From: Polaromonas sp.
GTDB taxonomy: Bacteria; Pseudomonadota; Gammaproteobacteria; Burkholderiales; Burkholderiaceae_C
NCBI RefSeq assembly: GCF_010365105.1
Contig: NZ_JAAFGZ010000017.1
Coordinates: forward strand, 62,001-126,000
DNA: 64,000 nucleotides
Direction of reading: 5' to 3'
The translations under genes were made by a program, and so were the position numbers. Each line of letters begins with the position of its first letter. Within the stretch, counting starts at the first letter, position 1. The notes below the pieces were generated by a model. It searched no databases, was not told the DNA's origin, and saw only the letters and a list, made by a program, of their open reading frames with translations. Shown here piece after piece: positions 36,158 through 49,923 of this stretch.

Positions 36158-37090
36158 TCAGCCCGGTGCAAACGCCATGAAGCGCAGCAGCGCAGGACTG
36201 GCAACGCCAGGGCGCCGCACCAGACTGGTCTCGCACCCCGGCACGGCCTGGCCTTTGGCGACGCCGGCTTTGCGATAGACGACGCCCGGCCGTTGAAACT
36301 GCCGCACGCTGTCGGGCACCCAGGCGACCCCGATGCCAGCGGACACCAGGTTGACGATGGTCTGCATCTGGATGGCTTCCTGCGCCACGCGCGGCAGGTA
36401 GCCAGCCGCGTGGTACATCGCAAAAATGGCGTCGTACAGCGACGGCAGAATACGGCGCGGAAAAATCACCAGCGGCTGGTCGAACAAGTCCTTCAGCGTG
36501 AGCTTATCGCTGGCGGCCAGCGCGCTTTGCGCGGGCACGGCGACCACCAGCGACTCCCGGGCGATCAGCTGGGAAACCAGGCCGGGCGGTGCAAATCCGG
36601 GGGAATGCAGCATGAAGCCAGCGTCAATTTCACCGCGCCCGATGGCTTCGAGCTGCACGTCGCCCGTCGCTTCAATCAGTTCGAGCTGCACCTTGGGATG
36701 CTGCTCCCGAAAGGCGCGAACCCAGCGCGGCAGCACATCAAACCCGACCGTCGAGACAAAAGCGAGCCGCAAGCGCCCTGCTTCGCCGTCGGCGCTGGCG
36801 CGTGCAAAAACCGGCAAGGCACTGGCGCGTGCCAGCAGGTCGCGCGCTTCGGGCACCAATGCCGCGCCCGCCGCCGTCAGTTGCACGCTGCGCTTGGTGC
36901 GGTCAAACAGCCTGAGCCCCAGAGCCGCTTCCAGCTGTGCAATAGCCTGGGTCAGCGGCGGCTGGGTCATGTTCAAACGTTGCGCGGCCCGGCTGAAATG
37001 CAGTTCTTCGGCCACCGCAAGAAACTGTCGCCACAGACGAAGCTCGATCAAATGGGGCGTGCGCGCGTCCGTCGATGGCTGTTCTTTCAT
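36158..37090 (-). CDS. LysR-family transcriptional regulator
   Basis: 310 aa. N-terminal winged HTH (LWRQFLAVAEELHFSRAAQR, then MTQPPLTQAIAQLE, residues 19-60) and a periplasmic-binding-protein-like effector domain (about 100-300). It is divergent from ilvD, with a 106-bp shared promoter region containing ATT-N11-AAT, a LysR-type site. This suggests it controls ilvD or itself, but LysR genes also act at distant loci. Ligand unknown. Confidence 0.88.
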   Translation of the reverse strand: MKEQPSTDARTPHLIELRLWRQFLAVAEELHFSRAAQRLNMTQPPLTQAIAQLEAALGLRLFDRTKRSVQLTAAGAALVPEARDLLARASALPVFARASADGEAGRLRLAFVSTVGFDVLPRWVRAFREQHPKVQLELIEATGDVQLEAIGRGEIDAGFMLHSPGFAPPGLVSQLIARESLVVAVPAQSALAASDKLTLKDLFDQPLVIFPRRILPSLYDAIFAMYHAAGYLPRVAQEAIQMQTIVNLVSAGIGVAWVPDSVRQFQRPGVVYRKAGVAKGQAVPGCETSLVRRPGVASPALLRFMAFAPG

Positions 37091-37101
37091 ATGCAGCAGA
37101 T

Positions 37102-37118
37102 ATTAATACAGCATGAAT
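37102..37118. promoter_or_regulatory. Candidate LysR binding site between lysR and ilvD
   Basis: ATTAATACAGCATGAAT: dyad ATT-N11-AAT containing the T-N11-A core, 12 bp before the lysR start codon and 79 bp before ilvD. Confidence 0.45.
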
Positions 37119-37196
37119 AATGGATTGGAAAGAATCATTCAAAGCGCGGATACTTGGCGCTTCGCGTCAGTTCCACAACCCATCAAGGCCAAGCCC

Positions 37197-38891
37197 ATGG
37201 AAACCAAAGTCATCGCCATCAACCGCCGCTCGGCCAACATCACCGAGGGCAAGTCGCGCGCCCCCAACCGCTCCATGTACTACGCCATGGGCTACGAGGA
37301 AAGCGATTTCAAGAAACCCATGATCGGCGTGGCCAACGGGCACAGCACCATCACGCCGTGCAACAGCGGCCTGCAAAAGCTCGCCGATGCGGCCATTGCC
37401 GCCATTGAAGAAGCCGGCGGCAATGCGCAGGTGTTCGGCACGCCGACGATTTCGGACGGTATGGCCATGGGCACCGAAGGCATGAAATATTCGCTGGTCA
37501 GCCGCGAAGTGATTTCGGACTGCATCGAAACCTGCGTGCAGGGCCAGTGGATGGACGGCGTGCTGGTGGTCGGCGGCTGCGACAAGAACATGCCTGGCGG
37601 CCTGATGGGCATGCTGCGCGCCAACGTGCCGGCGATTTATGTCTATGGCGGCACGATCCTGCCCGGCCACTACAAGGGCAAGGACCTGAACATCGTCAGC
37701 GTGTTCGAAGCCGTTGGGGAAAACGCCGCCGGCCGCCTGAGCGACGAAGACCTGCTGCAGATCGAGCGCCGCGCCATTCCCGGCACCGGCAGCTGCGGCG
37801 GCATGTACACCGCCAACACCATGTCCAGCGCCTTCGAGGCTTTGGGCATTTCGCTGCCCTACTCCAGCACCATGGCCAATCCGCATGACGAAAAACTGAA
37901 CTCGGCCAAAGAGTCGGCCAGGGTGCTGATCGAGGCGGTCAGGAAAGACATCAAGCCCCGCGACATCGTCACCCGAAAATCCATTGAAAACGCCGTGGCC
38001 GTCATCATGGCGACCGGCGGCTCGACCAATGCGGTGCTGCATTTCCTGGCGATTGCCCATGCGGCCGGCGTCGAATGGACGATTGACGACTTCGAGCGTG
38101 TGCGCCAGAAAACCCCGGTGCTGTGCAACCTGAAACCCTCAGGCGAATACCTGGCGGTCGATCTGCACCAGGCCGGCGGCATTCCGCAGGTCATGAAAAT
38201 GCTGCTGGTCGCTGGCCTGCTGCATGGCGACTGCCTCACCATTTCGGGCCAGACCATTGCCGAAGTGCTTGCGGACGTGCCCGATGCGCCGCGCGCCGAC
38301 CAGGACGTGATTCGTCCGATCGACAAGCCGATGTATGCCCACGGCCACCTGGCAATTTTGAAAGGCAACCTCTCGCCTGAAGGCTGCGTGGCCAAGATCA
38401 CCGGCCTGAAGAATCCGGTCATGACCGGCCCGGCGCGGGTGTTCGAGGACGAGCAGTCCGGCCTGAAGGCGATTCTGGCCGGCAAGATCGTGGCGGGCGA
38501 TGTGATGGTGCTGCGCTACCTCGGCCCCAAGGGCGGCCCCGGCATGCCTGAAATGCTGGCACCCACGGGCGCGCTGATTGGCGCCGGACTGGGCGAAAGC
38601 GTCGGACTGATCACTGACGGGCGTTTTTCGGGCGGCACCTGGGGCATGGTCGTTGGCCACGTCGCGCCCGAAGCAGCGGCTGGCGGCAACATTGCATTCA
38701 TCCGCGAAGGCGATTCGATCACGATTGATGCCAAACAACTGCTGCTGCAACTCAACATCAGCGACGCCGAACTTGAAAGCCGCAAGGTCGGCTGGACGGC
38801 CCCGGCCCCGCGCTACACACGCGGCGTGCAGGCCAAGTTTGCGTTCAATGCATCAAGCGCCAGCAAGGGTGCCGTGCTGGATGACTATTGA
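37197..38891 (+). CDS. ilvD: Dihydroxy-acid dehydratase
   Basis: Iron-sulfur dehydratase of valine, leucine and isoleucine synthesis, 564 aa. Cluster cysteines C55 (TPCNSG), C128 ([10 protein letters not shown]) and C200 ([14 protein letters not shown]) are in place, which fits the [2Fe-2S] IlvD/Edd class. C-terminal [15 protein letters not shown] is the substrate loop. Start [12 protein letters not shown] with AAGG at 9 nt; an ATG 28 codons upstream adds non-conserved residues. A strong terminator follows 28 bp after the stop. Confidence 0.96.
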   Translation: METKVIAINRRSANITEGKSRAPNRSMYYAMGYEESDFKKPMIGVANGHSTITPCNSGLQKLADAAIAAIEEAGGNAQVFGTPTISDGMAMGTEGMKYSLVSREVISDCIETCVQGQWMDGVLVVGGCDKNMPGGLMGMLRANVPAIYVYGGTILPGHYKGKDLNIVSVFEAVGENAAGRLSDEDLLQIERRAIPGTGSCGGMYTANTMSSAFEALGISLPYSSTMANPHDEKLNSAKESARVLIEAVRKDIKPRDIVTRKSIENAVAVIMATGGSTNAVLHFLAIAHAAGVEWTIDDFERVRQKTPVLCNLKPSGEYLAVDLHQAGGIPQVMKMLLVAGLLHGDCLTISGQTIAEVLADVPDAPRADQDVIRPIDKPMYAHGHLAILKGNLSPEGCVAKITGLKNPVMTGPARVFEDEQSGLKAILAGKIVAGDVMVLRYLGPKGGPGMPEMLAPTGALIGAGLGESVGLITDGRFSGGTWGMVVGHVAPEAAAGGNIAFIREGDSITIDAKQLLLQLNISDAELESRKVGWTAPAPRYTRGVQAKFAFNASSASKGAVLDDY

Positions 38892-38914
38892 TACTTGAAC
38901 GCTGAACTGCGCTG

Positions 38915-38953
38915 AAAAAAAGCCCGTGAGTTACAAACTTCACGGGCTTTTTA
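38915..38953. terminator. Bidirectional terminator after ilvD
   Basis: AAAGCCCGTGA (38919-38929) and its complement (38940-38950) with a 10-nt loop, flanked by A-runs on the left and T-runs on the right, so it works on both strands: for ilvD and for the convergent small membrane protein gene. Confidence 0.85.
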
Positions 38954-38995
38954 CTTTCTCCAAGTCAGCCGCATTCCGGGAACAAAGCGACGATT

Positions 38996-39238
38996 TCAAG
39001 GCCTTTTTTTGGATGTCAGGCTCATGGCCGCGCGCTGCCTGTCAATGCGTTTTTGCTTGCGTTGATCCATTTTTTTAATTTCCCTGCGCTTGGTATAGCC
39101 TGATGCGTCAGCCCATGCCCACCAGATGACAGCCAGCGCAAACGGCGACAAAATCAGCCACCAGCTCAAACCGGCCACCGGTTCGATTTCCAGGTATTTC
39201 AGGGCCAGGCCCAAAATGCCAACCAACAACAAATACAT
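38996..39238 (-). CDS. Small Trp-rich membrane protein
   Basis: 80 aa with two short membrane segments (residues 1-17 and about 24-44, rich in W: LSWWLILS and VIWWAWADASGY) and a basic C terminus. It matches the betaproteobacterial small Trp-rich protein family (TIGR04438 in my recollection) of unknown function. ATG with GAGGAG at 6 nt, a strong ribosome site. Stand-alone gene, convergent with ilvD. Confidence 0.8.
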   Translation of the reverse strand: MYLLLVGILGLALKYLEIEPVAGLSWWLILSPFALAVIWWAWADASGYTKRREIKKMDQRKQKRIDRQRAAMSLTSKKRP

Positions 39239-39365
39239 GCTGAACTCCTCAAATCGGGCAAGCCATCTACGGATTTTGGCAAAGTCTCAGGGTCAACTGC
39301 CACCCCTACAATCGCGTTAAATCACTGTAACCGAATCCATCACCCTTTACGAATGAGGACAACCC

Positions 39366-39686
39366 ATGAAACTGCAACGCATTCTTTTGACAATTGCTTC
39401 CGTGGTGGCAACCTGGACCGTCAGCGCTCCGGCCATGGCTGACCTGCAACTGGCGACGGCCAAAAACTGCATGGCCTGCCACGCCGTTGACAAAAAACTG
39501 GTTGGACCTTCCTACAAGGACGTGGCGGCCAAATATGCAGGACAGGCAGATGCCGTGGCGAAACTGGAGGCCAAGGTCCTCAAGGGCGGGGCCGGTGTCT
39601 GGGGGCCCGTGCCCATGCCGGCCAATGCGCAGGTCACGCCCGCCGAGGCCAAGCAACTGGTCGCCTGGATCCTGGCGCAAAAATAA
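39366..39686 (+). CDS. Class I c-type cytochrome (c-551/c-552 like)
   Basis: 106 aa with a Sec signal peptide (to about residue 25, APAMA-DLQ) and a single haem site CMACH; the axial methionine lies in GPVPMPANAQVTP. A periplasmic electron carrier, about 80 aa mature. Single gene followed by a perfect palindromic terminator. Its redox partner is not visible from context. Confidence 0.93.
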   Translation: MKLQRILLTIASVVATWTVSAPAMADLQLATAKNCMACHAVDKKLVGPSYKDVAAKYAGQADAVAKLEAKVLKGGAGVWGPVPMPANAQVTPAEAKQLVAWILAQK

Positions 39687-39732
39687 CTTCGAGCAGCAAC
39701 TGAAGCGCACTGGACTCAGGGCGCAGCACGTA

Positions 39733-39760
39733 AAAAAGCCCGTCAATTGACGGGCTTTTT
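39733..39760. terminator. Perfect palindromic bidirectional terminator
   Basis: 28-bp perfect palindrome with arms AAAAAGCCCGTCAA and TTGACGGGCTTTTT. It ends the cytochrome gene on the plus strand and acs on the minus strand. Confidence 0.88.
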
Positions 39761-39782
39761 CAATGGCTGGCCTGTAAAAGGC

Positions 39783-41777
<1,995 letters not shown>

Positions 41778-42045
41778 TAATCATGTCTCCTTGGGTCATT
41801 GAATCGAGCGTACTTTCGGCCTTCGCACTTACAGGCCACTGACGTGCTTCACGCTTAATCCATGCGATTCGGCAGGAGTTATGTGCACCCTACAATTCCC
41901 AGCCTCTGCTAACGGTTTGCCCCATGTCTCTACCCACCCACCAAAACTCACGCCGCCACGCCCTTCTGCCCGATGGTGGAGTTGCTGCAACCGAGCATGA
42001 TGTCGCACCGCCAGAGTTTCCACCAAACCCTTCAGAAGACTTCAC

Positions 42046-43134
42046 ATGACCGTCCTGCTCTTTATAGGTGGCCTGATCGGACTGGTTCTGGGGGCTGAGC
42101 TGCTGGTGCGGGGCGCCTCGAAGCTGGCGCTGTCGTTCGGCATCTCGCCGCTGGTGGTGGGCCTCACCATTGTGGCTTTCGGCACCAGTGCGCCCGAAAT
42201 GGCGGTATCGACGGGCGCGGTGCTGAACGGCCAGACCGACATCGCCATTGGCAACGTGGTCGGCAGCAACATCTTCAATGTGCTGTTCATCCTGGGTTTG
42301 TCGGCCATGATCACCCCGCTGGTGGTCAATATCCAGCTGATCCGCCAGGAAGTGCCGATCATGATTGGCGCATCCCTGCTCCTCCTGGCGCTTTGCCTGG
42401 ACGGCAGGCTCGGTTTTTTCGACGGCGCGATCTTGTTCGCACTGCTGCTGGCCTACACAATATTCCTGATCATTCAATCACGCGCCGAAACCCGAAGCGC
42501 GCAGGAGCAATATGCGGCAGAAGTCAAGCCTGCCGTGACCGGTGGCTGGGACGCCAGACTGCCGGTCCAACTGCTGCTGATCCTTGCAGGCCTCGGCCTG
42601 CTGGTACTCGGTTCGGACTGGCTGGTCACGGCATCGACCATTTTTGCCAAGGCGCTGGGCGTGAGCGACCTGGTGATTGGCCTGACCATCGTGGCCGCCG
42701 GAACGTCCATGCCCGAAGTAGCCACCTCGGTCATGGCCGCCATCAAGGGCGAGCGCGACATCGCAGTTGGCAATGTGGTGGGCAGCAGCAGCTTCAATAT
42801 CCTGGGTTGCCTCGGCTTGTCAGGAATCGTGTCGGGCGACCTCGGCCTGGCCGTGCCGGCGGCCATCCTGAATTTCGACATCTGGGTGATGATTGCCGTT
42901 TCCCTCGCCTGCCTGCCGGTCTTCATGACCGGACGCGAAATTGCACGCTGGGAGGGCACTGTGTTCCTGCTTTACTACCTGGCCTATGTGACCTACCTGA
43001 TTCTGGCTACGCAGCAGCATGCGGCATTGGGCTTGTTATCGACAGCCATGATGAGTTTCGTGGTTCCGATCACGGTCATCACGCTGGTCGTGGTGCTGAT
43101 CAAGCGCGGCACCCGCGCGGACACCAAGGCTTGA
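42046..43134 (+). CDS. Calcium/sodium antiporter (CaCA family, YrbG-like)
   Basis: 362-aa inner-membrane exchanger. Two inverted repeats each carry the ion-binding motif: GTSAPEMAVSTG with GNVVGSNIFN in the first half and GTSMPEVATSVM with GNVVGSSSFN in the second, the alpha-1 and alpha-2 signatures. About ten helices. ATG MTVLLFIGG. It precedes the Mrp antiporter genes by 61 bp on the same strand, so both may be one cation-homeostasis transcript. Confidence 0.92.
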   Translation: MTVLLFIGGLIGLVLGAELLVRGASKLALSFGISPLVVGLTIVAFGTSAPEMAVSTGAVLNGQTDIAIGNVVGSNIFNVLFILGLSAMITPLVVNIQLIRQEVPIMIGASLLLLALCLDGRLGFFDGAILFALLLAYTIFLIIQSRAETRSAQEQYAAEVKPAVTGGWDARLPVQLLLILAGLGLLVLGSDWLVTASTIFAKALGVSDLVIGLTIVAAGTSMPEVATSVMAAIKGERDIAVGNVVGSSSFNILGCLGLSGIVSGDLGLAVPAAILNFDIWVMIAVSLACLPVFMTGREIARWEGTVFLLYYLAYVTYLILATQQHAALGLLSTAMMSFVVPITVITLVVVLIKRGTRADTKA

Positions 43135-43195
43135 GCAAGTCCGCATGCGGGCTTGGTGTAAGGCATCAGCGCCCTGAAAACCAGGTCATCCCTGG

Positions 43196-46122
<2,927 letters not shown>

Positions 46123-46126
<4 letters not shown>

Positions 46127-46488
46127 GCCTCGAATTCCTCGTAGCCAGCGGCATTGGCGCTGTCACCGCCGCCGGCATCTACCTGATCCTGCGCGGGCGC
46201 ACCTGGCCCGTCGTGCTGGGCATGAGCCTGCTGGGTTATGCGGTGAACGTGTTCATCTTCGCCATGGGCCGGCTCTGGCAGGATGCGGCGCCGATTCTTT
46301 CCGCCACCGGACGCGTGGCCGACCCACTGCCGCAGGCGCTGGTGCTGACGGCCATCGTGATCGGCTTTGCCACCACCGGCTTCGTGGTGGAACTGGCACT
46401 GCGCAGCCGCCATGAAACCAACAGCGACCATGTGGACGGCCATGAGCCCGGCCACCGCACCGGCCCTGCCCGGAACGACGCCGCATGA
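46123..46488 (+). CDS. mrpC: Monovalent cation/H+ antiporter subunit C
   Basis: 121-aa three-helix protein homologous to NuoK. Key segment GIYLILRGRTWPVVLGMSLL followed by NVFIFAMGRL; the loop ILSATGRVADPLPQALVLTAIVIG is characteristic of MnhC/PhaC. Start and stop overlap the neighbouring genes by 4 bp (ATGA), so translation is coupled throughout the operon. Confidence 0.94.
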
Positions 46489-48134
46489 GTGAACTCCTGA
46501 GCCTCTTTTTTGAAACGCACCTGCCGGTGCTGCCAGTACTGCTGCCGATGTTCACCGCCGTCGCCCTGTTGCTGATGGGCGACGAGGGCGGCGAAGCCAA
46601 CCACGGCGGGCGGCTGCTGCAACGCCGGCGGCTGCTCAGCTTCTCGTCGGTGGTGCTGGGCGCCGTGCTGGCCTGGCGGCTGATGGCCGAAGCCGCCCTG
46701 GGTTCGCTCAATGTGTACCCCCTGGGCGGCTGGCCCGCGCCCTTTGGCATCGTGCTGGTGGTGGACCGCCTGAGCGCGATGATGCTGGCGCTTACCTGGA
46801 CCATTGCGGTGCCGGTGCTCTGGTATGCCGCTGGCGGATGGGACGCGCGCGGACGGCACTTTCACACCATGTTCCACTTTCTGCTCATGGGCCTGTCGGG
46901 CGCCTTCGTGACCGGCGACCTGTTCAACCTGTTCGTGTTTTTCGAGGTGCTGCTGATCGCCTCCTATGTGCTGCTGGTGCATGGCCAGGGCCAGGAGCGC
47001 TTCAAGGCAGGCGTGCATTACGTGGTGCTCAACCTGGTGGCATCGGCGCTCTTTCTGGTCGGCCTGGCGATCATTTACGGCGTGGCCGGCACGCTGAACA
47101 TGGCGGACCTGGCGCTGCGCGTCGGCCGGCTCGGCCCCGAGCAGGCTGCGCTGTTCAAGGCGGGCGCCATGGTGCTGCTGGTGGTGTTCGGCCTGAAGGC
47201 CGCCATCGTGCCGCTCTATCTGTGGCTGCCCAACGCCTACGCCGCTGCCAGTGCGCCGGTCGCCGCGATGTTTGCCATCATGACCAAGGTTGGCGTGTAC
47301 AGCATCATCCGCGTGCATGGCGTGATGCTGGGCGATGGCGCGGGTCATGCCGCGCTGGCGGCTCAACCCTGGCTGCTGCCGGCGGCGCTGCTGACCATTG
47401 CACTGGGCGTGCTGGGCGCACTCGCCGCGCACAGCCTGGCGCGGCTGGTGGCTTACCTGACCGTGGCCTCGGTCGGCACCGTCCTGACCGGTGTCGGCCT
47501 CTACACGCCGGAGGCTTTGTCGGCGGCGCTTTACTACACGATGCACAGCACGCTGGTGGCAGCGGCGCTGTTCATGCTGGTCGAACTGGTGGCTTCACAG
47601 CGGGGCGATTCAGGCGACCGGCTGCAACCTGCCGCGCCTGTGGCCCAGCCCATCCTGCTCGGAATGATGACGCTACTGGGCGCGGCTTCGGTCGCCGGCC
47701 TGCCGCCACTGCCCGGCTTTCTCGGCAAGCTGATGATTCTTGAAAGCGCGGCGCTGACGCCTGCCCATGCCTGGGTCTGGGGCGTGGTATTGGTGACCAG
47801 CATCATGACGCTGATCGGCCTGGCGCGCGCCGGTTCGATCCTGTTCTGGAACGTCCTGCCCGAACGGCCAACCAGCGGGCGGTCGATTAGCGCGGGCACC
47901 AGTTTGCGCCTGACACGTGCCACGCTGGGCCTGCTGGCCTTGAGCCTGCTGCTGGCTGTGGCGGCCTCGCCGCTCAAACGCTACACCGATGCGGCGGCGC
48001 TGCAACTGGCGGACCGTGCCGCTTACGCGCAAGCGGTGCTGGGCCCCGTGGGCGGCGCGGCGGCCGACACCACCCGGCCCTACCGGGGCGGCGAAGGCGA
48101 AGTGATCTTGCCGGCACCCAAAGGCAAGCCATGA
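46485..48134 (+). CDS. mrpD: Monovalent cation/H+ antiporter subunit D
   Basis: 549-aa NuoM/NuoN-like antiporter subunit with about 14 helices. Conserved acidic helix LFNLFVFFEVLLIASYVLL (catalytic Glu) and FKAAIVPLYLWLPNAYAAASAPVAAMF-type lysine helix are present (residues about 145-265). It overlaps mrpC and mrpE by 4 bp each. The C-terminal tail after residue 500 is soluble. It forms the second ion-translocating unit with the A subunit. Confidence 0.95.
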   Translation: MSELLSLFFETHLPVLPVLLPMFTAVALLLMGDEGGEANHGGRLLQRRRLLSFSSVVLGAVLAWRLMAEAALGSLNVYPLGGWPAPFGIVLVVDRLSAMMLALTWTIAVPVLWYAAGGWDARGRHFHTMFHFLLMGLSGAFVTGDLFNLFVFFEVLLIASYVLLVHGQGQERFKAGVHYVVLNLVASALFLVGLAIIYGVAGTLNMADLALRVGRLGPEQAALFKAGAMVLLVVFGLKAAIVPLYLWLPNAYAAASAPVAAMFAIMTKVGVYSIIRVHGVMLGDGAGHAALAAQPWLLPAALLTIALGVLGALAAHSLARLVAYLTVASVGTVLTGVGLYTPEALSAALYYTMHSTLVAAALFMLVELVASQRGDSGDRLQPAAPVAQPILLGMMTLLGAASVAGLPPLPGFLGKLMILESAALTPAHAWVWGVVLVTSIMTLIGLARAGSILFWNVLPERPTSGRSISAGTSLRLTRATLGLLALSLLLAVAASPLKRYTDAAALQLADRAAYAQAVLGPVGGAAADTTRPYRGGEGEVILPAPKGKP

Positions 48135-48664
48135 ACAACACAGAAAAGTCACGCTGGTTCGGCCACCCCTGGCTGTCGTTGCTGCTGGCGGTCAGCTGGC
48201 TGCTGCTGCAACACACACTGGCACCCTTTCACCTGATTTCAGCCGTCCTCATCGGCCTTGTCGTGCCGCGCCTGCTGCATGGTTTTTTGCCGGTTTCCGG
48301 GCCGATGCGCATGTTGCCGGCGGTGCGGCTGCTGGGAGTCGTGCTGTGGGACATCGTGGCGTCCAACATCACCGTGGCCCGGCTGGTGCTGGGGCCGATG
48401 TCAAAAATGCAGCCCGCCTGGGTCACAGTGCCGCTGGCGCTCAACCACCCCACCGCCATTTCACTGCTGGCCAGCATCATCACCACCACACCCGGAACGG
48501 TGTCGTGCACCATCGACGAGCAGGGCCACCATATCCTGGTTCATGCACTGAACTGCACCGATCCCGCGCAGATGGTGGCCGACATCCAGGCGCGCTACGA
48601 GCGCCCGCTGCAGGCCATTTTCGAGTCCCTTCCACCCACCATGCCAAAAGGAGAAAGCCCATGA
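48131..48664 (+). CDS. mrpE: Monovalent cation/H+ antiporter subunit E
   Basis: 177 aa; MrpE family with two or three N-terminal helices (WLSLLLAVSWLLLQHTL and beyond) and a soluble C-terminal domain containing TTTPGTVSCTIDEQGHHILVH, the family signature. Overlaps mrpD and mrpF by 4 bp. It is an accessory subunit needed for complex stability in other species. Confidence 0.93.
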   Translation: MNNTEKSRWFGHPWLSLLLAVSWLLLQHTLAPFHLISAVLIGLVVPRLLHGFLPVSGPMRMLPAVRLLGVVLWDIVASNITVARLVLGPMSKMQPAWVTVPLALNHPTAISLLASIITTTPGTVSCTIDEQGHHILVHALNCTDPAQMVADIQARYERPLQAIFESLPPTMPKGESP

Positions 48665-48942
48665 ACATCAACCTCCTGGCGCTGGCGCTGGACATCGCCA
48701 CGGGCGCGGTGTCGCTGGCCCTGGTGCTGTGCGCGTGGCGCCTGGTGCGCGGTCCGCACGTCATCGACCGCGTGCTGGCCATCGACACGCTTTACATCAA
48801 CGCCGTGGCGCTGGTGGTGTTGCTGGGCATTCGCCTGAACACTGCGCTGCTGTTCGAAGCGGCCCTGATCATGGCGATGCTGGGATTCGTCTCCACCGTG
48901 GCGCTGGCACGCTACCTGACGCGCGGCGACGTCATCGAATGA
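48661..48942 (+). CDS. mrpF: Monovalent cation/H+ antiporter subunit F
   Basis: 93-aa three-helix protein. The conserved RLVRGPHVIDRVLAIDTLYIN contains the charged residues typical of MrpF/PhaF. ATG overlaps the mrpE stop by 4 bp. Lies between mrpE and mrpG as in all Mrp operons. Confidence 0.94.
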   Translation: MNINLLALALDIATGAVSLALVLCAWRLVRGPHVIDRVLAIDTLYINAVALVVLLGIRLNTALLFEAALIMAMLGFVSTVALARYLTRGDVIE

Positions 48943-48958
48943 AGCAGAAGGCATGACC

Positions 48959-49306
48959 ATGAACTTTCACGCTGTTATTGAAGGGCTGGCGGCCGCCCTG
49001 CTGCTGGTGGGATCTTTTTTCCTGCTGGTGGGCGCCGTCGGGCTGGCCCGTTTGCCCGACTTTTTCATGCGACTGCATGCGCCAACCAAGGCCTCCACGC
49101 TGGGCATCGGCAGCCTGTTGGTGGCCAGCATGCTGCTGGCCACCGACCAGGGGCGCGCAGGTTTTGCAGAACTGCTGATCACACTGTTCGTGTTTGTGAC
49201 CGCCCCCGTTTCGGCCAACATGATGGCGCAGGCGGCGCTGCACCTGCTGGTGCCTGGCAAGGCAGCGCCGCCGAAAAATTCCGTGCCCGAACGCCAGACT
49301 TCCTGA
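48959..49306 (+). CDS. mrpG: Monovalent cation/H+ antiporter subunit G
   Basis: 115-aa last subunit of the Mrp complex, three helices. LARLPDFFMRLHAPTKASTLG is the MnhG/PhaG signature. I choose the second of two close ATGs because AGAAGG lies 7 nt before it and only 1 nt before the first. Followed by an untranscribed-looking region with a hairpin and a copy of the 17-bp repeat. Confidence 0.93.
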   Translation: MNFHAVIEGLAAALLLVGSFFLLVGAVGLARLPDFFMRLHAPTKASTLGIGSLLVASMLLATDQGRAGFAELLITLFVFVTAPVSANMMAQAALHLLVPGKAAPPKNSVPERQTS

Positions 49307-49452
49307 ACCTGCAAAAGCATATGTCCTGCTGGTAGCCAGGCGTGTTTTTCATTTCCCCCGGTCTGAATCGGATGCGATCACTGTCCCGTCGCTAAAGCAG
49401 TCAGGTTTTTAAGCCTTTTTAGCACCTTGCGCATGCCAGACAAGCGCAAGAT

Positions 49453-49469
49453 GCTATTTTTTTGATAGT
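49453..49469. repeat. 17-bp dispersed repeat after mrpG
   Basis: GCTATTTTTTTGATAGT, one mismatch in the right arm, preceded by GCGCAAG as in the copy after the first proX. It is about 147 bp beyond the mrpG stop. Confidence 0.65.
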
Positions 49470-49539
49470 AAGAACAGACGAAAAGTTCTGACCTGGACAC
49501 CGCCCGAACTCTTTCTGGCGGGCTCAAAAGCCATGACTA

Positions 49540-49568
49540 TTGACTTTTAAATAGCTAATAGCTATAAT
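49540..49568 (+). promoter_or_regulatory. Near-consensus sigma-70 promoter for proVW-proX
   Basis: TTGACT and a perfect TATAAT separated by exactly 17 bp. Transcription would start near 49,575, leaving an untranslated leader of roughly 350 nt before the proV ATG. This is the best promoter match found in the window. Confidence 0.7.
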
Positions 49569-49923
49569 TCGCATCCGCCTTACTACTGGCAAGCATGTAG
49601 TCAAATTCCTACAAAGCCATATGCCAGCAGCGTATTGTGGATTCTGTCTCGGCAACTGAATCTTTTTTCTTACAGTTAGCGCCGTGCATCGCACAGCGCA
49701 TGCGCCCTAAAAAAGTGTTCTGTACAGGCCTTTTTACTGAAGCACGTTTCATGGCATGGACGCCGACGGGTGACAGCAATGTGCCCGCGCCTTTTCTGCA
49801 GCCCCGTTTGTATTGCACCCGGGCGTAATTATCAGATCGGGACAAATTTCCGGAGCTTCCTGCATGGCATTCGTGCCGGCAAGTTGATTATTCCTTTCAA
49901 CGTATAACAGAGAGTACGCCTGC

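Larger units (their letters stand above)
49307..49923. other. 617-bp region between mrpG and proV
   Basis: No gene recognised. It holds, in order, a hairpin CTTGCGC-N11-GCGCAAG (49426-49450) running into a repeat copy with seven Ts, which may end the mrp transcript; a near-consensus sigma-70 promoter at 49540-49568; and a leader of about 350 nt before proV. Short open frames around 49,610-49,850 on both strands look like chance. Confidence 0.6.

Noticed and set aside
49609-49845. 78-aa frame in the proV leader
   Set aside because: No ribosome site, no codon bias, overlaps another chance frame on the other strand.
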